NCBI RefSeq assembly: GCF_914484835.1
Contig: NZ_CAJZAR010000048.1
Span: 1 to 64,000, forward strand
Direction: 5' to 3'
Source: Paraburkholderia tropica
Lineage (GTDB): Bacteria > Pseudomonadota > Gammaproteobacteria > Burkholderiales > Burkholderiaceae
DNA length: 64,000 nucleotides
Shown here: positions 63,131 to 64,000 of the stretch, one piece after another
How the letters are laid out: each line of letters begins with the position of its first letter
Numbering within the stretch: position 1 is the first letter of the stretch
Made by a program: the position numbers and the translations under genes
Notes under the pieces: generated by a model
The model's input: only the letters and a program-made list of their open reading frames with translations
Told to the model about the DNA's origin: nothing
Database searches by the model: none

Positions 63131-63151
63131 CGCTTTAACGCTCTAACGCTT
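63128..63151. repeat. 8-bp tandem repeat overlapping the gbdR stop codon
   Basis: Units taacgctt, taacgctc, taacgctt head to tail. The first TAA of the array is the stop codon itself. Confidence 0.8.
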
Positions 63152-63167
63152 TGAAGCAACGCCATTC

Positions 63168-63198
63168 GGGCGACCGGCTCACACCGGTCGCCCGCTTT
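63168..63198 (+). terminator. Terminator of the GbdR-like gene
   Basis: Perfect 10-bp stem gggcgaccgg (63168-63177) with ccggtcgccc (63184-63193), 6-base loop, followed by GCTTTTT. Confidence 0.9.
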
Positions 63199-63221
63199 TT
63201 CATCGCATCGATCTTGATTGA

Positions 63222-64000
63222 TTAAGCCGCCAGCATGCCGTGCGGATCGATCACGAACTTGCGCGGCGCGCCGCCATCGAATTGCTTATAGCCTTGCGGC
63301 GCTTCGTCGAGCGAAATCACCGAGACGTTGACGATTTTCGCAATCGGCAAACGATCGAACAGAATCGCCTGCATGAGATTGCGGTTGTATTTGAGCACCG
63401 GCGTCTGGCCGGTATGGAAGGTGTGCGATTTCGCCCAGCCGAGGCCGAAGCGGATGCTCAGGCTGCCGTGCTGCGCGGCGATATCGCGCGCGCCCGGATC
63501 GTCGGTCACGTAAAGACCCGGAATGCCGATCATGCCCGCGGGCCGCGTAATTTCCATCAGCGAATTGAGCACCGTGGCGGGCGCCTCCTCCGCATGCCCC
63601 GAGGCGCCGTGACCATGCGCTTCGAAACCCACGCAATCCACGGCGCAATCGACTTCGGGCTTGCCGAGAATCTGCTCGACCTGTTCGCCGAGCGTGGCGT
63701 CTTTCGAGAGATCGACGACTTCGAAACCCATCGCCTTCGCATGCGCGAGACGTTCCGCATTCATGTCGCCAACGATCGTGCACGCCGCGCCGAGCAAACG
63801 CGCCGATGCCGCCGCCGCCATGCCGACCGGACCCGCGCCCGCGACATAGACCGTCGATCCGGGCTTCACGCCTGCCGTTACAGCGCCGTGATAGCCGGTC
63901 GGCAGAATATCCGAGAGACAGGTGAGATCGCGAATCTTCGACATAGCCTGATCGCGATCGGGGAATTTGAGCAGATTGAAATCGGCATACGGCACGAGCA
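63222..64000 (-). CDS. fdhA: Glutathione-independent formaldehyde dehydrogenase (partial, N-terminus beyond the window)
   Basis: About 259 C-terminal residues of a zinc-dependent medium-chain alcohol dehydrogenase; the frame runs off the right edge. It shows VPYADFNLLKFPDRDQAM, DILPTGYHGAVTAGV, the Rossmann motif VAGAGPVGMAAAASARLLGA, DCAVDCVGFEAHGHG and GLGWAKSHTFHTGQTPV, close to Pseudomonas FdhA, which oxidises formaldehyde to formate with NAD+ without glutathione. It would remove the formaldehyde released by GbcAB, DgcAB and sarcosine oxidase. The catalytic-zinc N-terminal part is not visible. Confidence 0.92.
   Translation of the reverse strand, partial: LVPYADFNLLKFPDRDQAMSKIRDLTCLSDILPTGYHGAVTAGVKPGSTVYVAGAGPVGMAAAASARLLGAACTIVGDMNAERLAHAKAMGFEVVDLSKDATLGEQVEQILGKPEVDCAVDCVGFEAHGHGASGHAEEAPATVLNSLMEITRPAGMIGIPGLYVTDDPGARDIAAQHGSLSIRFGLGWAKSHTFHTGQTPVLKYNRNLMQAILFDRLPIAKIVNVSVISLDEAPQGYKQFDGGAPRKFVIDPHGMLAA

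Overview
The window looks like a chromosomal segment of a Burkholderiaceae member, most likely Paraburkholderia, Caballeronia or Burkholderia. This is inferred from the very GC-rich third codon positions, two Burkholderia-type trimeric porins, the dense set of LysR, IclR and GlxA-type AraC regulators, and the gene families present. There is no phage, insertion sequence, CRISPR array, rRNA or tRNA that I can support. It is a mosaic of catabolic modules, each with its own transporter and local regulator.

Region 1 (1-14.9 kb): after the tail of a glycine-rich protein and a chemoreceptor comes a complete non-phosphorylating L-rhamnose system. It has an ABC importer (binding protein, two permeases, tandem ATPase), a lactonase, the mutarotase RhaM and a divergent LysR regulator. 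Rhamnose 1-dehydrogenase, rhamnonate dehydratase, an MFS transporter, an SDR matching 2-keto-3-deoxyrhamnonate 4-dehydrogenase and an FAH-family hydrolase follow. The predicted end products are pyruvate and L-lactate. No aldolase gene is present, which points to the diketo-hydrolase branch.

Region 2 (14.9-18.3 kb): malic enzyme MaeB, with a divergent LysR gene. Region 3 (18.4-25.8 kb): an MHS-type MFS transporter diverges from an IclR regulator. The regulator is followed by cyclase-family hydrolase, SDR, lambda-crystallin-type hydroxyacid dehydrogenase, AtoE-type carrier, muconolactone-isomerase-like protein and YciI-like protein. I do not recognise this as a described pathway. Region 4 (25.8-30.9 kb): an NCS1 permease, then an acyl-CoA dehydrogenase and a CaiB/BaiF CoA-transferase, with a divergent LysR gene.

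Region 5 (31-43.8 kb): envelope and transport genes. These are a DUF1328 peptide, two porins flanking a PCC-domain protein and a polysaccharide pyruvyl transferase, an orphan EmrB-type pump, a nitrilase with a divergent LysR, an OprB-type porin with a long structured leader, and a Bcr/CflA pump.

Region 6 (44.2-64 kb): glycine betaine catabolism and one-carbon disposal. It holds purU, two GlxA-type regulators, a ProXVW-type importer, gbcAB, an ETF pair, dgcAB, a DUF5943-type protein and an M19-like dipeptidase. A heavily deleted glyA remnant, a GbdR-like activator and a partial glutathione-independent formaldehyde dehydrogenase (fdhA) complete it. Betaine is imported, demethylated by GbcAB and then by DgcAB; electrons pass through the ETF; formaldehyde and formyl-THF are handled by FdhA and PurU. 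The sarcosine oxidase genes are not in the window.

Starts were moved inward from the longest open frame wherever a Shine-Dalgarno (SD) sequence, a signal peptide or family length supported it. All coordinates come from reading the sequence; no database search was run.
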